Shown here piece by piece: positions 1-9,013 of a stretch of DNA of 64,000 bases. How positions within the stretch are numbered: the stretch's first letter is position 1; each line of letters opens with the position of its first letter. Position numbers and translations under genes: made by a program. This stretch comes from Herbaspirillum sp. ST 5-3 (GTDB taxonomy: Bacteria > Pseudomonadota > Gammaproteobacteria > Burkholderiales > Burkholderiaceae_D): NCBI RefSeq assembly GCF_004804275.1, contig NZ_STGI01000002.1:496001-560000 (forward strand), given 5' to 3'. The notes under the pieces were generated by a model that made no database searches, had not been told where the DNA came from, and worked only from the letters and a program-made list of their open reading frames with translations.

Positions 1-63
1 ATCAAGGCGGCAGTGCAGGATTACAAGACCAAGCACGCAAGCGAATCGAAGGAAGCAGCCTGA
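1..63 (+). CDS. iscU: Iron-sulphur scaffold IscU, C-terminal end (partial)
   Basis: Only the last 20 codons and the stop lie in the window. They read IKAAVQDYKTKHASESKEAA, which fits the C-terminal helix and tail of IscU. The scaffold assembles clusters from IscS-derived sulphur and hands them on to carrier proteins. The identification rests on this short tail together with the downstream order iscA-hscB-hscA-fdx-iscX, the standard isc operon. The 5' part, and presumably iscS and iscR, lie outside the window. Confidence 0.85.
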   Translation: MKAAVQDYKTKHASESKEAA

Positions 64-116
64 TTTATTGTCACTCCGGCGCTGGCCGGGTAGAACTGTG
101 AAAGAGATTGAGTATC

Positions 117-440
117 ATGGCAATCACACTAACGGAAAAAGCGGCAAAACACATTTCTCGCTACATTGAGCGGCGCGGCAAGGGAGCTGGCGTACGCATC
201 GGTGTTCGTACCAGCGGATGCTCCGGCCTGGCGTACAAGCTGGAGTATGTGGACGAACGCGTGCCGGAAGACGAAGTGTTCGAGTCGCATGGCGTACGGG
301 TATTCGTCGATCCGAAGAGCCTTCCCTACATCGACGGCACCGAGCTGGACTTTGCGCGCGAAGGCTTGAACGAGGGCTTCAAATTCAATAATCCGAATGT
401 GAAGGACGCGTGCGGCTGCGGCGAAAGCTTCCGTATCTGA
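117..440 (+). CDS. iscA: A-type iron-sulphur carrier IscA
   Basis: This 107-residue protein has the A-type fold and the three ligand cysteines of the family, Cys35, Cys99 and Cys101 (C-terminal CGCGESF motif). IscA accepts Fe or Fe-S from the IscU machinery and passes it to apo-proteins in the cytoplasm. I chose the ATG at 117 because the protein then begins [10 protein letters not shown] as in other IscA proteins, with a purine-rich AAAGAG upstream. An in-frame TTG at 108 would add three residues and is less likely. The gene lies 53 bp after iscU and belongs to the same operon. Confidence 0.95.
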   Translation: MAITLTEKAAKHISRYIERRGKGAGVRIGVRTSGCSGLAYKLEYVDERVPEDEVFESHGVRVFVDPKSLPYIDGTELDFAREGLNEGFKFNNPNVKDACGCGESFRI

Positions 441-485
441 TCAATACCGCTGCTCCTTCCTGACGAGGGAGCAAATCGCATTATC

Positions 486-517
486 AAGCCTGTTGATGTA
501 CGAACAGGCTTTTGTTT
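486..517 (+). terminator. Terminator-like hairpin inside the isc operon
   Basis: A perfect 9-bp stem, AAGCCTGTT (486-494) with AACAGGCTT (503-511), has an 8-nt loop and is followed by a T-rich run TTTGTTTT. It sits between iscA and hscB, only 9 nt before the hscB ATG. It has the form of a Rho-independent terminator and could act as a partial terminator or as a processing and stability element that lowers chaperone gene expression relative to iscUA. Confidence 0.65.
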
Positions 518-526
518 TACATAGTC

Positions 527-1042
527 ATGCAAAACCACTTCGAGCTTTTCCAGTTGCCGCAACGTTTCACCATCGACCTGACGGCCTTGGACCAGGCTTT
601 TCGTGAAGTGCAGAGCCGCGTTCACCCCGATAAATTCAGCCAGGCCACCGACGCCGAGAAGCGTGTAGCCATGCAATGGGCCACACGGGCCAACGAGGCA
701 TACCAGACGCTCAAGAGTCCCTTCAAACGCGCGGCATACTTGTGCGAACTGAACGGGATAGACCTCCAGATTGAATCCAACACGGCCATGCCGCGCGAAT
801 TCCTGATGCAGCAGATGGAGTGGCGCGAAGAGCTGGAGGACGCGAAGCATGACAAGGATATGAATGCGCTGGAAGCCCTGGATGCCGAATTGCAGGTGGT
901 GCGCAAGGCCAAGGTGGCGCATATCGGCACGCTGCTCGATGCACACAATTTCACGGATGCGGCGCTTGGCGTGCGGCAGCTGATGTTTCTCGAAAAATTC
1001 GGGGAAGAAGTGCAGGCCGTTTTTGAAAAGCTTGAAGGCTGA
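527..1042 (+). CDS. hscB: Fe-S biogenesis co-chaperone HscB (J-protein)
   Basis: This 171-residue J-domain co-chaperone has the usual family length. The HPD tripeptide that stimulates the HscA ATPase is at residues 33-35, and the C-terminal three-helix region that binds IscU follows. HscB targets cluster-loaded IscU to HscA for cluster release. I chose the ATG at 527 (MQNHFELFQLP). An in-frame TTG at 512 lies inside the terminator-like hairpin and is rejected. The gene is 38 bp upstream of hscA. Confidence 0.95.
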   Translation: MQNHFELFQLPQRFTIDLTALDQAFREVQSRVHPDKFSQATDAEKRVAMQWATRANEAYQTLKSPFKRAAYLCELNGIDLQIESNTAMPREFLMQQMEWREELEDAKHDKDMNALEALDAELQVVRKAKVAHIGTLLDAHNFTDAALGVRQLMFLEKFGEEVQAVFEKLEG

Positions 1043-1080
1043 GTATTTTGGCAGCCGCTCCCATCGTCTGACAACATAAT

Positions 1081-2946
1081 ATGGCTCTACTCCAAATCTC
1101 CGAACCCGGCATGTCTACCGCGCCGCACCAGCATCGGCTGGCGGTGGGCATCGACCTTGGCACGACCAATTCGCTCGTTGCGACAGTACGCAACAGTATT
1201 CCCGAAGTGCTCAACGATGAAGAAGGGCGGCCGCTGCTGCCGTCCATCGTGCGTTATCTCCCGACTGGCAATGCGCATATCGGCTACAAGGCGCAGGCCG
1301 CGCAGACCACTGATCCGAAGAACACCATCGTGTCGGTCAAGCGCTTCATGGGCCGTGGTCTGAAAGATATCGCCTACGCCGAAAACCTGCCCTATGATTT
1401 TGTCGACGCACCGGGCATGGTGCAGCTCAAGACCATCGCGGGCGTGAAAAGCCCGGTCGAGGTTTCCGCCGAAATCCTGGCGACTCTGCGGCAACGCGCG
1501 GAAGACATGCTGGGCGATGATCTGGTTGGTGCCGTGATTACCGTCCCGGCCTACTTCGACGATGCACAGCGCCAGGCGACCAAGGACGCCGCCAAGCTTG
1601 CTGGCTTGAACGTCTTGCGCCTGCTCAACGAGCCGACGGCGGCGGCGATCGCATATGGCCTGGACAACGCTTCGGAGGGTATCTATGCCGTGTATGACCT
1701 GGGCGGCGGTACCTTCGATATTTCCATCCTCAAACTCACCAAAGGCGTCTTCGAAGTACTCGCCACCGGCGGTGATTCCGCGCTCGGGGGCGATGACTTC
1801 GATCATCGCCTGCTGTGCTGGATCATCGAGCAGGCCAAGCTGGCGCCGCTGTCCGACAAGGACACACGCATCCTGATGGTGAAGGCGCGCGAGGCAAAGG
1901 AGTTGTTGTCTTCGCAGGCCGAGACGCACATCGATGCTGCACTGAATTCCGGCGAGGAAGTGCATCTCACCCTGGACGCAGCCACGTTTGCACAGATCAC
2001 CCAGCACTTGGTGGCGAAGACCATCACTCCTACACGCAAAGCCTTGCGGGATGCTGCACTGACAGTCGATGATGTCGACGGCGTGGTGCTGGTCGGCGGT
2101 GCAACGCGCATGCCGCATATTCGCAAGGCCGTCGGCGAGTTCTTCAAGACCATGCCGCTGGCGAATATCGATCCCGACAAAGTGGTAGCGCTGGGGGCGG
2201 CGATTCAAGCAAACCTGCTGGCAGGCAATCGTGCGGCCGGCGACGAATGGCTGCTGCTGGATGTGATCCCCTTGTCGCTCGGTATTGAAACGATGGGCGG
2301 CCTTGTCGAAAAAGTCATCCCGCGCAACTCGACGATTCCGTGCGCGCGCGCTCAGGAATTCACTACGTTCAAGGACGGCCAGACCGCGATGGCGATCCAT
2401 GTGGTGCAGGGCGAGCGTGAACTGGTCAGCGATTGCCGCTCTCTCGCAAAATTCGAATTGCGCGGTATTCCGCCGATGGCGGCGGGCGCGGCACGCATTC
2501 GTGTGACCTATCAGGTAGACGCCGACGGTCTTTTGTCCGTATCTGCACGCGAGCAGCGCTCCGGCGTGGAAGCATCGATCTCGGTGAAACCCTCGTACGG
2601 GCTGGCCGATGAGGAGATCGCGAAGATGCTGCAGGACTCCTACAACTCGGCCGATATCGACATGAAACTGCGCGCCCTGCGCGAGGAACAGGTCGAGGCC
2701 GAGCGGATTCTCCTGGCAACGCAGTCGGCGCTCGATGCGGATGGCGATTTGCTGTCGGAGGCGGAGAGGTCGGATGTGGCTGCACTGATGGAAGCGGTGC
2801 GGGAGAAAGTGCGGGGTGAAGACCATTCCGCCATCAAGGCGGCGGTTGACGCCCTTGCGCAAGGTACAGAAGAATTCGCGGCTCGCCGCATGGATCGCAG
2901 TGTACGGACGGCGCTGGCGGGCAAGAAGCTCGACCAGATCGCATAA
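1081..2946 (+). CDS. hscA: Fe-S biogenesis Hsp70 chaperone HscA
   Basis: This 621-residue Hsp70 has the nucleotide-binding domain first (GIDLGTTNS near residues 23-31, LNEPTAAA, a DLGGGTFD phosphate loop) and then a substrate-binding domain. The N-terminus [10 protein letters not shown] matches the HscA family and supports the ATG at 1081. HscA uses ATP to remodel IscU through its LPPVK motif and promote cluster transfer. It is encoded directly after its partner HscB. No strong ribosome-binding site is visible, so translation may be coupled to hscB. Confidence 0.97.
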   Translation: MALLQISEPGMSTAPHQHRLAVGIDLGTTNSLVATVRNSIPEVLNDEEGRPLLPSIVRYLPTGNAHIGYKAQAAQTTDPKNTIVSVKRFMGRGLKDIAYAENLPYDFVDAPGMVQLKTIAGVKSPVEVSAEILATLRQRAEDMLGDDLVGAVITVPAYFDDAQRQATKDAAKLAGLNVLRLLNEPTAAAIAYGLDNASEGIYAVYDLGGGTFDISILKLTKGVFEVLATGGDSALGGDDFDHRLLCWIIEQAKLAPLSDKDTRILMVKAREAKELLSSQAETHIDAALNSGEEVHLTLDAATFAQITQHLVAKTITPTRKALRDAALTVDDVDGVVLVGGATRMPHIRKAVGEFFKTMPLANIDPDKVVALGAAIQANLLAGNRAAGDEWLLLDVIPLSLGIETMGGLVEKVIPRNSTIPCARAQEFTTFKDGQTAMAIHVVQGERELVSDCRSLAKFELRGIPPMAAGAARIRVTYQVDADGLLSVSAREQRSGVEASISVKPSYGLADEEIAKMLQDSYNSADIDMKLRALREEQVEAERILLATQSALDADGDLLSEAERSDVAALMEAVREKVRGEDHSAIKAAVDALAQGTEEFAARRMDRSVRTALAGKKLDQIA

Positions 2947-3003
2947 AGACAATCGCTGCAACTACAGCAGAATCGACTGCAATTACACATCGAGGTAAAC
3001 CAA

Positions 3004-3342
3004 GTGCCCCAAATCGTTGTTCTCCCTCATGCGACTCTTTGCCCGGAAGGCGCCGTCATTGAAGCGCCGGCGGGCATGTCGGTCTGCGATGCCTTGCTTG
3101 AAAACGATATCGAGATCGAGCACGCCTGCGAAAAGTCCTGCGCGTGCACGACCTGCCACGTGATCGTTCGCGAGGGGTTCGAGTCGCTCAACGAACCGGA
3201 AGAGAAGGAAGAAGACCTGCTCGACCGGGCATGGGGACTGGAAGCGACATCACGCCTGTCCTGTCAGGCCATTCTCGACAAGGAAGACCTTGTGGTCGAA
3301 ATCCCGAAATACACCATCAATCAGGTCAGCGAAAATCATTGA
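3004..3342 (+). CDS. fdx: ISC-type [2Fe-2S] ferredoxin
   Basis: A 112-residue adrenodoxin-type ferredoxin. Cluster ligands are Cys42, Cys48, Cys51 and Cys87, in the spacing known for bacterial ISC ferredoxins; Cys46 is the extra conserved cysteine near the cluster. It supplies electrons for cluster assembly on IscU. The start is GTG at 3004, preceded by a GAGGT ribosome-binding site about 7 nt upstream. It lies between hscA and iscX as in other isc operons. Confidence 0.95.
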   Translation: MPQIVVLPHATLCPEGAVIEAPAGMSVCDALLENDIEIEHACEKSCACTTCHVIVREGFESLNEPEEKEEDLLDRAWGLEATSRLSCQAILDKEDLVVEIPKYTINQVSENH

Positions 3343-3356
3343 TCGGGAGGCGCATA

Positions 3357-3551
3357 ATGAAATGGAACGAGATCACACGCATTGCCGAAGAGCTTAACGA
3401 CAAATACCCCGATGTCGATCCCATGGTCGTGCGGTTCACCGATCTGCACAACTGGGTCTGCGAACTGGACGGTTTTGACGACGATCCCAGGCGCGGTGGA
3501 GAGAAAGTGCTTGAGGCGATCCAGATGGCGTGGATTGAAGAAGCGAAGTAA
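3357..3551 (+). CDS. iscX: Fe-S assembly protein IscX
   Basis: This small acidic protein of 64 residues (MKWNEITRIAEELN...) matches the length and character of IscX/YfhJ, an iron- and IscS-binding modulator of cluster assembly. The ATG at 3357 follows a strong GGGAGG ribosome-binding site. It starts 14 bp after fdx and closes the operon. It is convergent with the histidine kinase gene, with only 17 bp between the two stops. Confidence 0.93.
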   Translation: MKWNEITRIAEELNDKYPDVDPMVVRFTDLHNWVCELDGFDDDPRRGGEKVLEAIQMAWIEEAK

Positions 3552-3568
3552 TCGCCGACGTATACGCT

Positions 3569-5161
3569 TTATGCAAGCGGTTCGCCGCGAGACATCGGAA
3601 GTGAAACGATCAGGGTTGTGCCCTTGTTCCGGTCGGTATCGATCACCAGTTCCCCGCCGAGCGCATTGATCCGCTCCTGAATCCCGACCAGACCGAAGGA
3701 GTTCGCCTTCCTTCGGCAATCGGGATAGATGCCGATGCCATTGTCGGCGATCTTCATGATCAGCTTGTTATTTTCGCGATACAAGTCGATCCCTACCTGG
3801 CTTGCCTGTGCGTGCCGGATGACGTTGTTGAGCGATTCCTGCAGGATGCGAAACAACGCGGTAGCACGCGTGTCATCCACGCTGATGTCGTCGTCCGTGT
3901 TCAATTCGCAGGCAATCCCGCTGCGTCGCTGGAAATCCTGTACCTGCCATTCGATTGCGGCATTCAAACCCAAGTCGAGCACGGTCGGGCGCAGATTGTT
4001 GATCGCCGCGCGCACAGCCTTGATGGTCGCATCGATATGACCGAGAGCTGTTTTTACGCGTTCATTGAGCTTGGGATGTGCGGTCCCGGTGCGGGTATGG
4101 AGCATGGATACGTCGATGCGCAGTGCGAGCAGGTTCTGCCCCAGGTCATCGTGAATCTCACGCGCGATACGCTTGCGCTCATCCTCCCTTACCCGCTCCT
4201 GGTAGGAAACAAGGTGACGGAGAATCTGCCGCGAATGCTGCAGTTCTTCTTCCAGTTTCTTGTGGTCAGAAATATCGGTGCAACTTCCGATATAGCCGAG
4301 GAAGCGCCCGGACGGCGAGTGACGCGGCACGCCATGCGCCAGCACATAATGATAGTCTCCCTGGCGACTGCGCAGACGATACTCGATGCTGAAACGCCGG
4401 CGTGCCCGGAACGCTGCGGACTGGGTGTCCATGCAGGACCGGACATCATCCGGGTGGATGCCTTCGGTCCAGCCCGTGCCCAATTCCTCCTCCAGTGAAC
4501 GGCCGGTAAAGCTCAACCAGACCTGGTTGAACCACAGATATTGCTGATCTGGACCGGTGACCCATATCAGCACAGGCGCCGAATCCGCCATGAGCCGGAA
4601 TCGCTCCTCGCTTTCGATTAACGCGAGTTCCGCCTGCTTGCGTTCGTTGATATCGCAAACGACCATGCGGCAGAGGTTGCTTTTATGGTCGACATTGGCT
4701 TCGACATGGGTGAAAAAGATGCGGTCCTGGGCGTGAAGGAAGGGAATCTCCCGGGCTTCCTTGGCCGGGCTGTGGAAAACTCGCTCCAGAAAATCATCGA
4801 AGGCGTCGCGCGTTTCCGCCGGAACGAATTCCACCATGCGGCGACCGATCAGCGCCGAGAGGTCCAGTCCCAGCAGGCCGGCCCCCGTAAGATTGGCCTC
4901 GTGGATGATGCCGTCACGTCCGAGCGTGAAATAACCCACGGGTGCAAAGTCATAGAGGTCGGCATAGCGTGCGAGCCGCGCTTCATACTCGGTGCGGACC
5001 TGTCTGAGCAGTAGGTTCTCGGCCTCAAGCTTGGTTTGATAGAGCTGCAGGTTCGAGGTCGGCTGCCCGGAATCGGCGACGGTCATGCCATCGGACGAGC
5101 GGCTATCAAGTTGTTTGATTATGCGCTTACGCATCCACGCTGATGTCAGTTTTCCATTCAT
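3569..5161 (-). CDS. PAS-PAS sensor histidine kinase (NarX/DegS-like)
   Basis: A soluble histidine kinase of about 530 residues. It has a PAS domain at about 70-175, a second PAS domain with a PAC-like segment at about 185-300, a HisKA_3 dimerisation domain with the phospho-acceptor motif REIHDDLGQ (His near 337), and a C-terminal HATPase (N-box near QESLNNVIRHA, G-box ADNGIGI). There is no membrane segment, so it probably senses a cytoplasmic signal. The frame stays open upstream to 5332, but that extension would run through the terminator at 5298-5321, so I start at 5161 (MNGKLTSAW; 5179 is possible). No response regulator is adjacent, which makes it an orphan here. Kinases of this class usually pair with LuxR-type regulators. 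Confidence 0.85.
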   Translation of the reverse strand: MNGKLTSAWMRKRIIKQLDSRSSDGMTVADSGQPTSNLQLYQTKLEAENLLLRQVRTEYEARLARYADLYDFAPVGYFTLGRDGIIHEANLTGAGLLGLDLSALIGRRMVEFVPAETRDAFDDFLERVFHSPAKEAREIPFLHAQDRIFFTHVEANVDHKSNLCRMVVCDINERKQAELALIESEERFRLMADSAPVLIWVTGPDQQYLWFNQVWLSFTGRSLEEELGTGWTEGIHPDDVRSCMDTQSAAFRARRRFSIEYRLRSRQGDYHYVLAHGVPRHSPSGRFLGYIGSCTDISDHKKLEEELQHSRQILRHLVSYQERVREDERKRIAREIHDDLGQNLLALRIDVSMLHTRTGTAHPKLNERVKTALGHIDATIKAVRAAINNLRPTVLDLGLNAAIEWQVQDFQRRSGIACELNTDDDISVDDTRATALFRILQESLNNVIRHAQASQVGIDLYRENNKLIMKIADNGIGIYPDCRRKANSFGLVGIQERINALGGELVIDTDRNKGTTLIVSLPMSRGEPLA

Positions 5162-5297
5162 ATTTCCCGCAACCTGCATTTCCCAAAATGGCTGGAAGTC
5201 CGTGGCATGGTGCCAAAAAAACAAGTATGCGGTGCCAGGGGCGCCAAGGCAAGCGGGAATTGCTGGTTCGAGAAAGCGTGGCAGCGCGGAAATCAAA

Positions 5298-5321
5298 AAA
5301 GGCGGCAAACTTGCCGCCTTT
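5298..5321 (-). terminator. Rho-independent terminator of the glycine-zipper gene
   Basis: The inverted repeat AAAGGCGGCA/TGCCGCCTTT (5298-5307 and 5312-5321) has a 4-nt loop. Read on the minus strand it is followed by a T run (plus-strand A run at 5295-5300). It lies 34 bp past the stop of the gene at 5355-6035 and argues against extending the kinase gene upstream through it. Confidence 0.85.
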
Positions 5322-5354
5322 GTCGCTGCCATAATTGATTCCAGAAGGAATCGA

Positions 5355-6035
5355 TTATGCGCGTGAGGTGAGATGACCGTTCACGACTCGGACGCGATCG
5401 CCCACGCTCCAGCCTGGTTGCTGCGAATACGGGAAGGTGCGAATCTGGCCGTTTTCCATGCGTACTCGAACCTGATATGTGGTCGTTCCGCGCGTGCGCT
5501 TCTCGATCTCATTGCCGGCATAGCCGCCGCCGACGGCGCCGGCCACGGTAGCGACCTTGCGTCCGTTTCCGCCACCCACCTGGTTGCCCAGAACACCACC
5601 GAGCAGTGCGCCAGCGACCATGCCGACGCCGCTCGCTTGTGCCTGCTGCTGAACGGCGTGCACCGATTCGACACTGCCGCAGCTGGAACAGATCGCCGGT
5701 GCTTGTGCCACCGCATAAGAAGCGCCGCTTGTCGCGTGATGCGTTTGCGCGTGGCCGGTATGCGCCGGACGCGGTGCGGCGGCATGTCTTTCAGGTGCAG
5801 GAGCCTGAGCGGGCGCATCTGATTCAGGTCTGGATTCCACAAGCGCGGCCGGCGTTGTCGCGGTTGCCGTCGCTGGGCTTGCAGCCGTGGCAGCGGCGGC
5901 CGGTGCTGCATTGCTGTAGGAACTCGGAATCAGCCCGGTAATTGCCGCAACACCTGTCAGGCTCACCAGCATCACCGAAACGGCGGCACCTGCGACCAGC
6001 GGATGAATTCGTTTGAGCGGGTTATTGTTTTCCAT
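5355..6035 (-). CDS. Glycine-zipper 2TM domain envelope protein
   Basis: This 226-residue protein has an N-terminal hydrophobic segment (residues about 10-35) and an Ala/Pro/Thr-rich linker. A glycine-zipper region follows (GMVAGALLGGVLGNQVGGG, then VAGAVGGGYAGNEIE) of the 17-kDa surface-antigen type (Rick_17kDa_Anti), and then a C-terminal beta-rich domain. Proteins of this kind sit in the inner or outer membrane; their function is poorly defined. A CSSC pair lies before the zipper. The ATG at 6035 has a near-perfect ribosome-binding site, AGGAGGT, which decides the start over an upstream ATG at 6059. It is a single gene with its own terminator. Confidence 0.85.
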   Translation of the reverse strand: MENNNPLKRIHPLVAGAAVSVMLVSLTGVAAITGLIPSSYSNAAPAAAATAASPATATATTPAALVESRPESDAPAQAPAPERHAAAPRPAHTGHAQTHHATSGASYAVAQAPAICSSCGSVESVHAVQQQAQASGVGMVAGALLGGVLGNQVGGGNGRKVATVAGAVGGGYAGNEIEKRTRGTTTYQVRVRMENGQIRTFPYSQQPGWSVGDRVRVVNGHLTSRA

Positions 6036-6206
6036 TGTTACCTCCTGTGTCATGGACAACGTGCATTCAATTGCATGAAACGATTATCGAAGGTAACTTC
6101 AGCCCAAAAAAGCCGATTAGTGTGTCAGCTGTAAGCCTTTGTAACGCCGCTGATCTTGCTCAAGACAGTGCTGTGAATTGTCACAAAATGCCGTTCAAAA
6201 CAAACA

Positions 6207-6235
6207 AAAACGGGACCGTATCGCGGTCCCGTTTT
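6207..6235 (-). terminator. Rho-independent terminator of lysS
   Basis: The 12-bp inverted repeat AAAACGGGACCG/CGGTCCCGTTTT has a 5-nt loop. On the minus strand the stem is followed by T-rich sequence. It lies 23 bp past the lysS stop and closes the prfB-lysS unit. Confidence 0.9.
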
Positions 6236-6258
6236 GTCGGTCTGGATAGATTTGGCGA

Positions 6259-7791
6259 TCACTCTTCCCGGCGCAGGTGCGGGAACAGGATGACGTCGCG
6301 AATGTTTGGCGAGTCGGTAATCAACATCATCAGACGATCGATGCCGATTCCGCAACCTCCGGTCGGCGGCAAGCCGTATTCCAGCGCGCGAATATAGTCG
6401 GCGTCGTAATACATCGCTTCCTCGTCGCCGGCGTCCTTGGCGGCAACTTGCGCCTGGAAGCGTGCGGCCTGGTCTTCGGGGTCGTTCAGCTCGGAGAATC
6501 CATTGGCGATTTCGCGGCCGGTGATGAAGAGTTCGAAACGCTCGGTGATGCCGGGCACGCTGTCGGATGCGCGGGCCAGCGGCGACACTTCGATCGGGTA
6601 GTCGATGATGTAGGTTGGCTCCCACAGTTGTGCTTCGGCAGTCTCCTCGAACAGCGACAATTGCAGCGCTCCGAGGCCGGAAATGATGTGCGGCTCGACG
6701 CCGAACTTCTTCAATTCCTGCTTCAGGAAGGCTGCGTCGTTCAGTTGCGCGTCGGTGTACTGCGGCGCGTATTTCTTGATCGCGTCGATGATGGTCAATC
6801 GATGGAAGGGCTTGGAGAGATCCAGTTCGCGACCCTGGTAGGTGAGTGTCGCGGTGCCATGCGCATCGATTGCGGCTTGCCGGATGACTGCTTCGGTGAA
6901 ATCCATCAGCCACTTGTAATCCACGTAGGCGGCATAGAACTCCATCATCGTGAATTCAGGATTGTGGCGGGGCGAAACGCCTTCGTTGCGGAAGTTGCGG
7001 TTGACTTCGAAGACGCGATCGAAACCGCCGACCACCAGGCGCTTCAGATAGAGCTCGGGTGCAATGCGCAGGAACATCTGCATGTCGAGCGCGTTGTGAT
7101 GCGTGATGAAGGGCTTGGCCGCGGCGCCGCCGGGAATCGGATGCAGCATCGGCGTTTCCACTTCCATGAAGCCGTTGTCGCTCATGAAGCGGCGGATCGA
7201 GGACATGGCGGCAGTACGTGCCTTGAAGGCGCGCCGGGTGTCCTCGCTCATGATGAGGTCGACGTAGCGCTGGCGATATTTCATTTCCTGATCGGCCAGT
7301 CCGTGGAACTTGTCGGGCAGGGGGCGCAGTGACTTGGTCAGCAGGCGCAGGGCGGTGACCTTGACGGACAACTCGCCAGTCTTGGTCTTGAACAGCAAGC
7401 CTTCCGCGCCAAGAATGTCTCCCATGTCGTAATGCTTGAATGCCGCATGCGTGGCTTCGCCGGCATTGTCGTTGGTAATGTAGAGCTGGATGCGCCCATC
7501 CGCATTGCGGCCGGACGCATCCTGGATGGTGGCGAACGACGCCTTGCCCATCACGCGCTTGAGCATCATGCGGCCCGCGACCGATACGGGGATCGGTTGC
7601 GCCTCCAGTTGTTCGTTGTCCAGCGCGTCGTAGCGCTCGTGCAGGTCGGCGGCCTTGTGCTCCGGGCGGAAATCATTCGGGAAGGCGATGCCTTGCTCGC
7701 GAATCGAAGCGAGCTTCGCGCGACGCTCCGCAATGATGGAATTCTCGTCTTGGGCCGGGGCCGCTTGTTCGTTTTGGTTGGTTGTGGACAT
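6259..7791 (-). CDS. lysS: Lysyl-tRNA synthetase, class II
   Basis: This 510-residue enzyme attaches lysine to tRNA-Lys in the cytoplasm. It has an N-terminal OB-fold anticodon-binding domain (about residues 60-190) and a class II catalytic core with motif 2 ([19 protein letters not shown]) and motif 3 ([13 protein letters not shown]). The ATG at 7791 gives MSTTNQNEQ; the frame stays open upstream but runs back into prfB. The start is 31 bp after the prfB stop, and this prfB-lysS pairing is widespread in proteobacteria. Confidence 0.97.
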   Translation of the reverse strand: MSTTNQNEQAAPAQDENSIIAERRAKLASIREQGIAFPNDFRPEHKAADLHERYDALDNEQLEAQPIPVSVAGRMMLKRVMGKASFATIQDASGRNADGRIQLYITNDNAGEATHAAFKHYDMGDILGAEGLLFKTKTGELSVKVTALRLLTKSLRPLPDKFHGLADQEMKYRQRYVDLIMSEDTRRAFKARTAAMSSIRRFMSDNGFMEVETPMLHPIPGGAAAKPFITHHNALDMQMFLRIAPELYLKRLVVGGFDRVFEVNRNFRNEGVSPRHNPEFTMMEFYAAYVDYKWLMDFTEAVIRQAAIDAHGTATLTYQGRELDLSKPFHRLTIIDAIKKYAPQYTDAQLNDAAFLKQELKKFGVEPHIISGLGALQLSLFEETAEAQLWEPTYIIDYPIEVSPLARASDSVPGITERFELFITGREIANGFSELNDPEDQAARFQAQVAAKDAGDEEAMYYDADYIRALEYGLPPTGGCGIGIDRLMMLITDSPNIRDVILFPHLRREE

Positions 7792-7822
7792 GGGCGATTT
7801 TGAATGGGATGGCGATGAGCGT

Positions 7823-8927
7823 TTACACACCTTGCTTGAGCGATGCAGCGATGAATTCGTCCAGGTCGCCGTCGAGGACAGCCTTGGTGTTGCCGACTTC
7901 GTAATTGGTGCGCAGGTCCTTGATGCGTGACTGGTCAAGCACATAGGAGCGGATCTGGTGGCCCCAGCCGACGTCGGTCTTGGAGTCTTCCAGTTTTTGT
8001 TGTTCGCTCATGCGCTTGCGCAATTCCTGTTCATACAGGCGCGATTTCAGCATTTCCCACGCTTCGGCACGGTTGCGATGCTGGCTGCGGTCGTTCTGGC
8101 ATTGAACGACGATGCCGGATGGCGCGTGGGTCAGGCGCACGGCGGAATCGGTCTTGTTGATGTGCTGGCCGCCCGCGCCGGATGCGCGGTAGGTATCGAC
8201 GCGTACGTCGGCCGGATTGATTTCGATGTCGATTGACTCATCCACTTCCGGATAGACAAAGATGCTCGAGAACGAGGTATGGCGGCCGTTGGCGGAATCG
8301 AAGGGCGATTTTCTGACCAGGCGGTGCACCCCGGTCTCTGTGCGCAGGAAACCGTAGGCATAATCGCCTTCGACTTTGAGGGTCGCGGTTTTGATACCGG
8401 CGACTTCACCGTCTGATTGTTCCAGGATTTCCACCTTGAATCCCTTGCGTTCGCAGTAGCGCAGATACTGGCGCAGCAGCATCGAGGCCCAGTCCTGCGC
8501 TTCGGTGCCGCCGGCGCCTGCCTGGATGTCGATGAAGCAATTGTTTGGGTCCATCGGATTGGAAAACATCCGGCGGAACTCCATGCCTTCGACGAGTTTC
8601 TTCAGTGCTTCGGTGTCGGTTTCGATGGCGAGAAGAGTGTCTTCATCCTGCTCTTCGCGCGCCATCTCGAACAGGTCGCGGGCGTCCGCGAGGTCGGTGT
8701 CGATCTTGCTGAGCGTGAGGACAATCGCTTCCAGCGATTTCTTTTCCCGGCCGAGGTCCTGGGCACGCTTCGGATCGTTCCAGACGTTGGGGTCTTCCAG
8801 TTCGGCGTTGACTTGTTCCAGCTTCTCTGACTTCACATCGAAGTCAAAGATACCTCCGTAGTTCGGCTGCGCGGGTGGAAAGATCCGCGAGCAGTGAGGA
8901 GAGGGTATTGAGGCGTTCGGCTTCCAT
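7823..8927 (-). CDS. prfB: Peptide chain release factor 2 (programmed +1 frameshift)
   Basis: RF2 releases nascent protein at UGA and UAA codons. The gene needs a +1 frameshift. Frame one begins at ATG 8927 and gives 27 residues to an in-frame TGA at 8846-8844. Frame two continues from 8845 to 7823 with 340 codons and gives a 367-residue protein, the usual RF2 length. The tripeptide anticodon SPF ([14 protein letters not shown]) and the catalytic GGQ ([15 protein letters not shown]) are both present. It is followed by lysS in the same direction. Annotating only from the downstream ATG at 8836 would lose the N-terminus. Confidence 0.96.
8843..8858 (-). promoter_or_regulatory. prfB programmed +1 frameshift site
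   Basis: On the minus strand the site reads CGGAGGTATCTTTGAC: an internal Shine-Dalgarno-like CGGAGG, a 3-nt spacer, then CTT TGA C. The ribosome slips forward one base on CTT at the poorly terminating TGA C. This is the classical autoregulatory signal: low RF2 favours frameshifting and so more RF2. Confidence 0.95.
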
Positions 8928-9013
8928 GGCGGTTTCTATTGCAATCAAACCCTACATTATACTCGACTGCAGGGCTTTCCAGTCGCCGGGAGGGGCTCGC
9001 GCGCCGCGCAAGC

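Noticed and set aside
1087-2961. A 624-codon open frame on the minus strand opposite hscA
   Set aside because: It mirrors the codon pattern of hscA, shows no recognisable domain and lies entirely antisense to a clear Hsp70 gene.
5162-5332. N-terminal extension of the histidine kinase to 5332
   Set aside because: The extension would run through a Rho-independent terminator at 5298-5321 and encodes a segment unlike kinase N-termini.
7823-8836. prfB as a gene starting at 8836
   Set aside because: A conserved +1 frameshift site and a 27-residue first frame upstream show that the real start is 8927.
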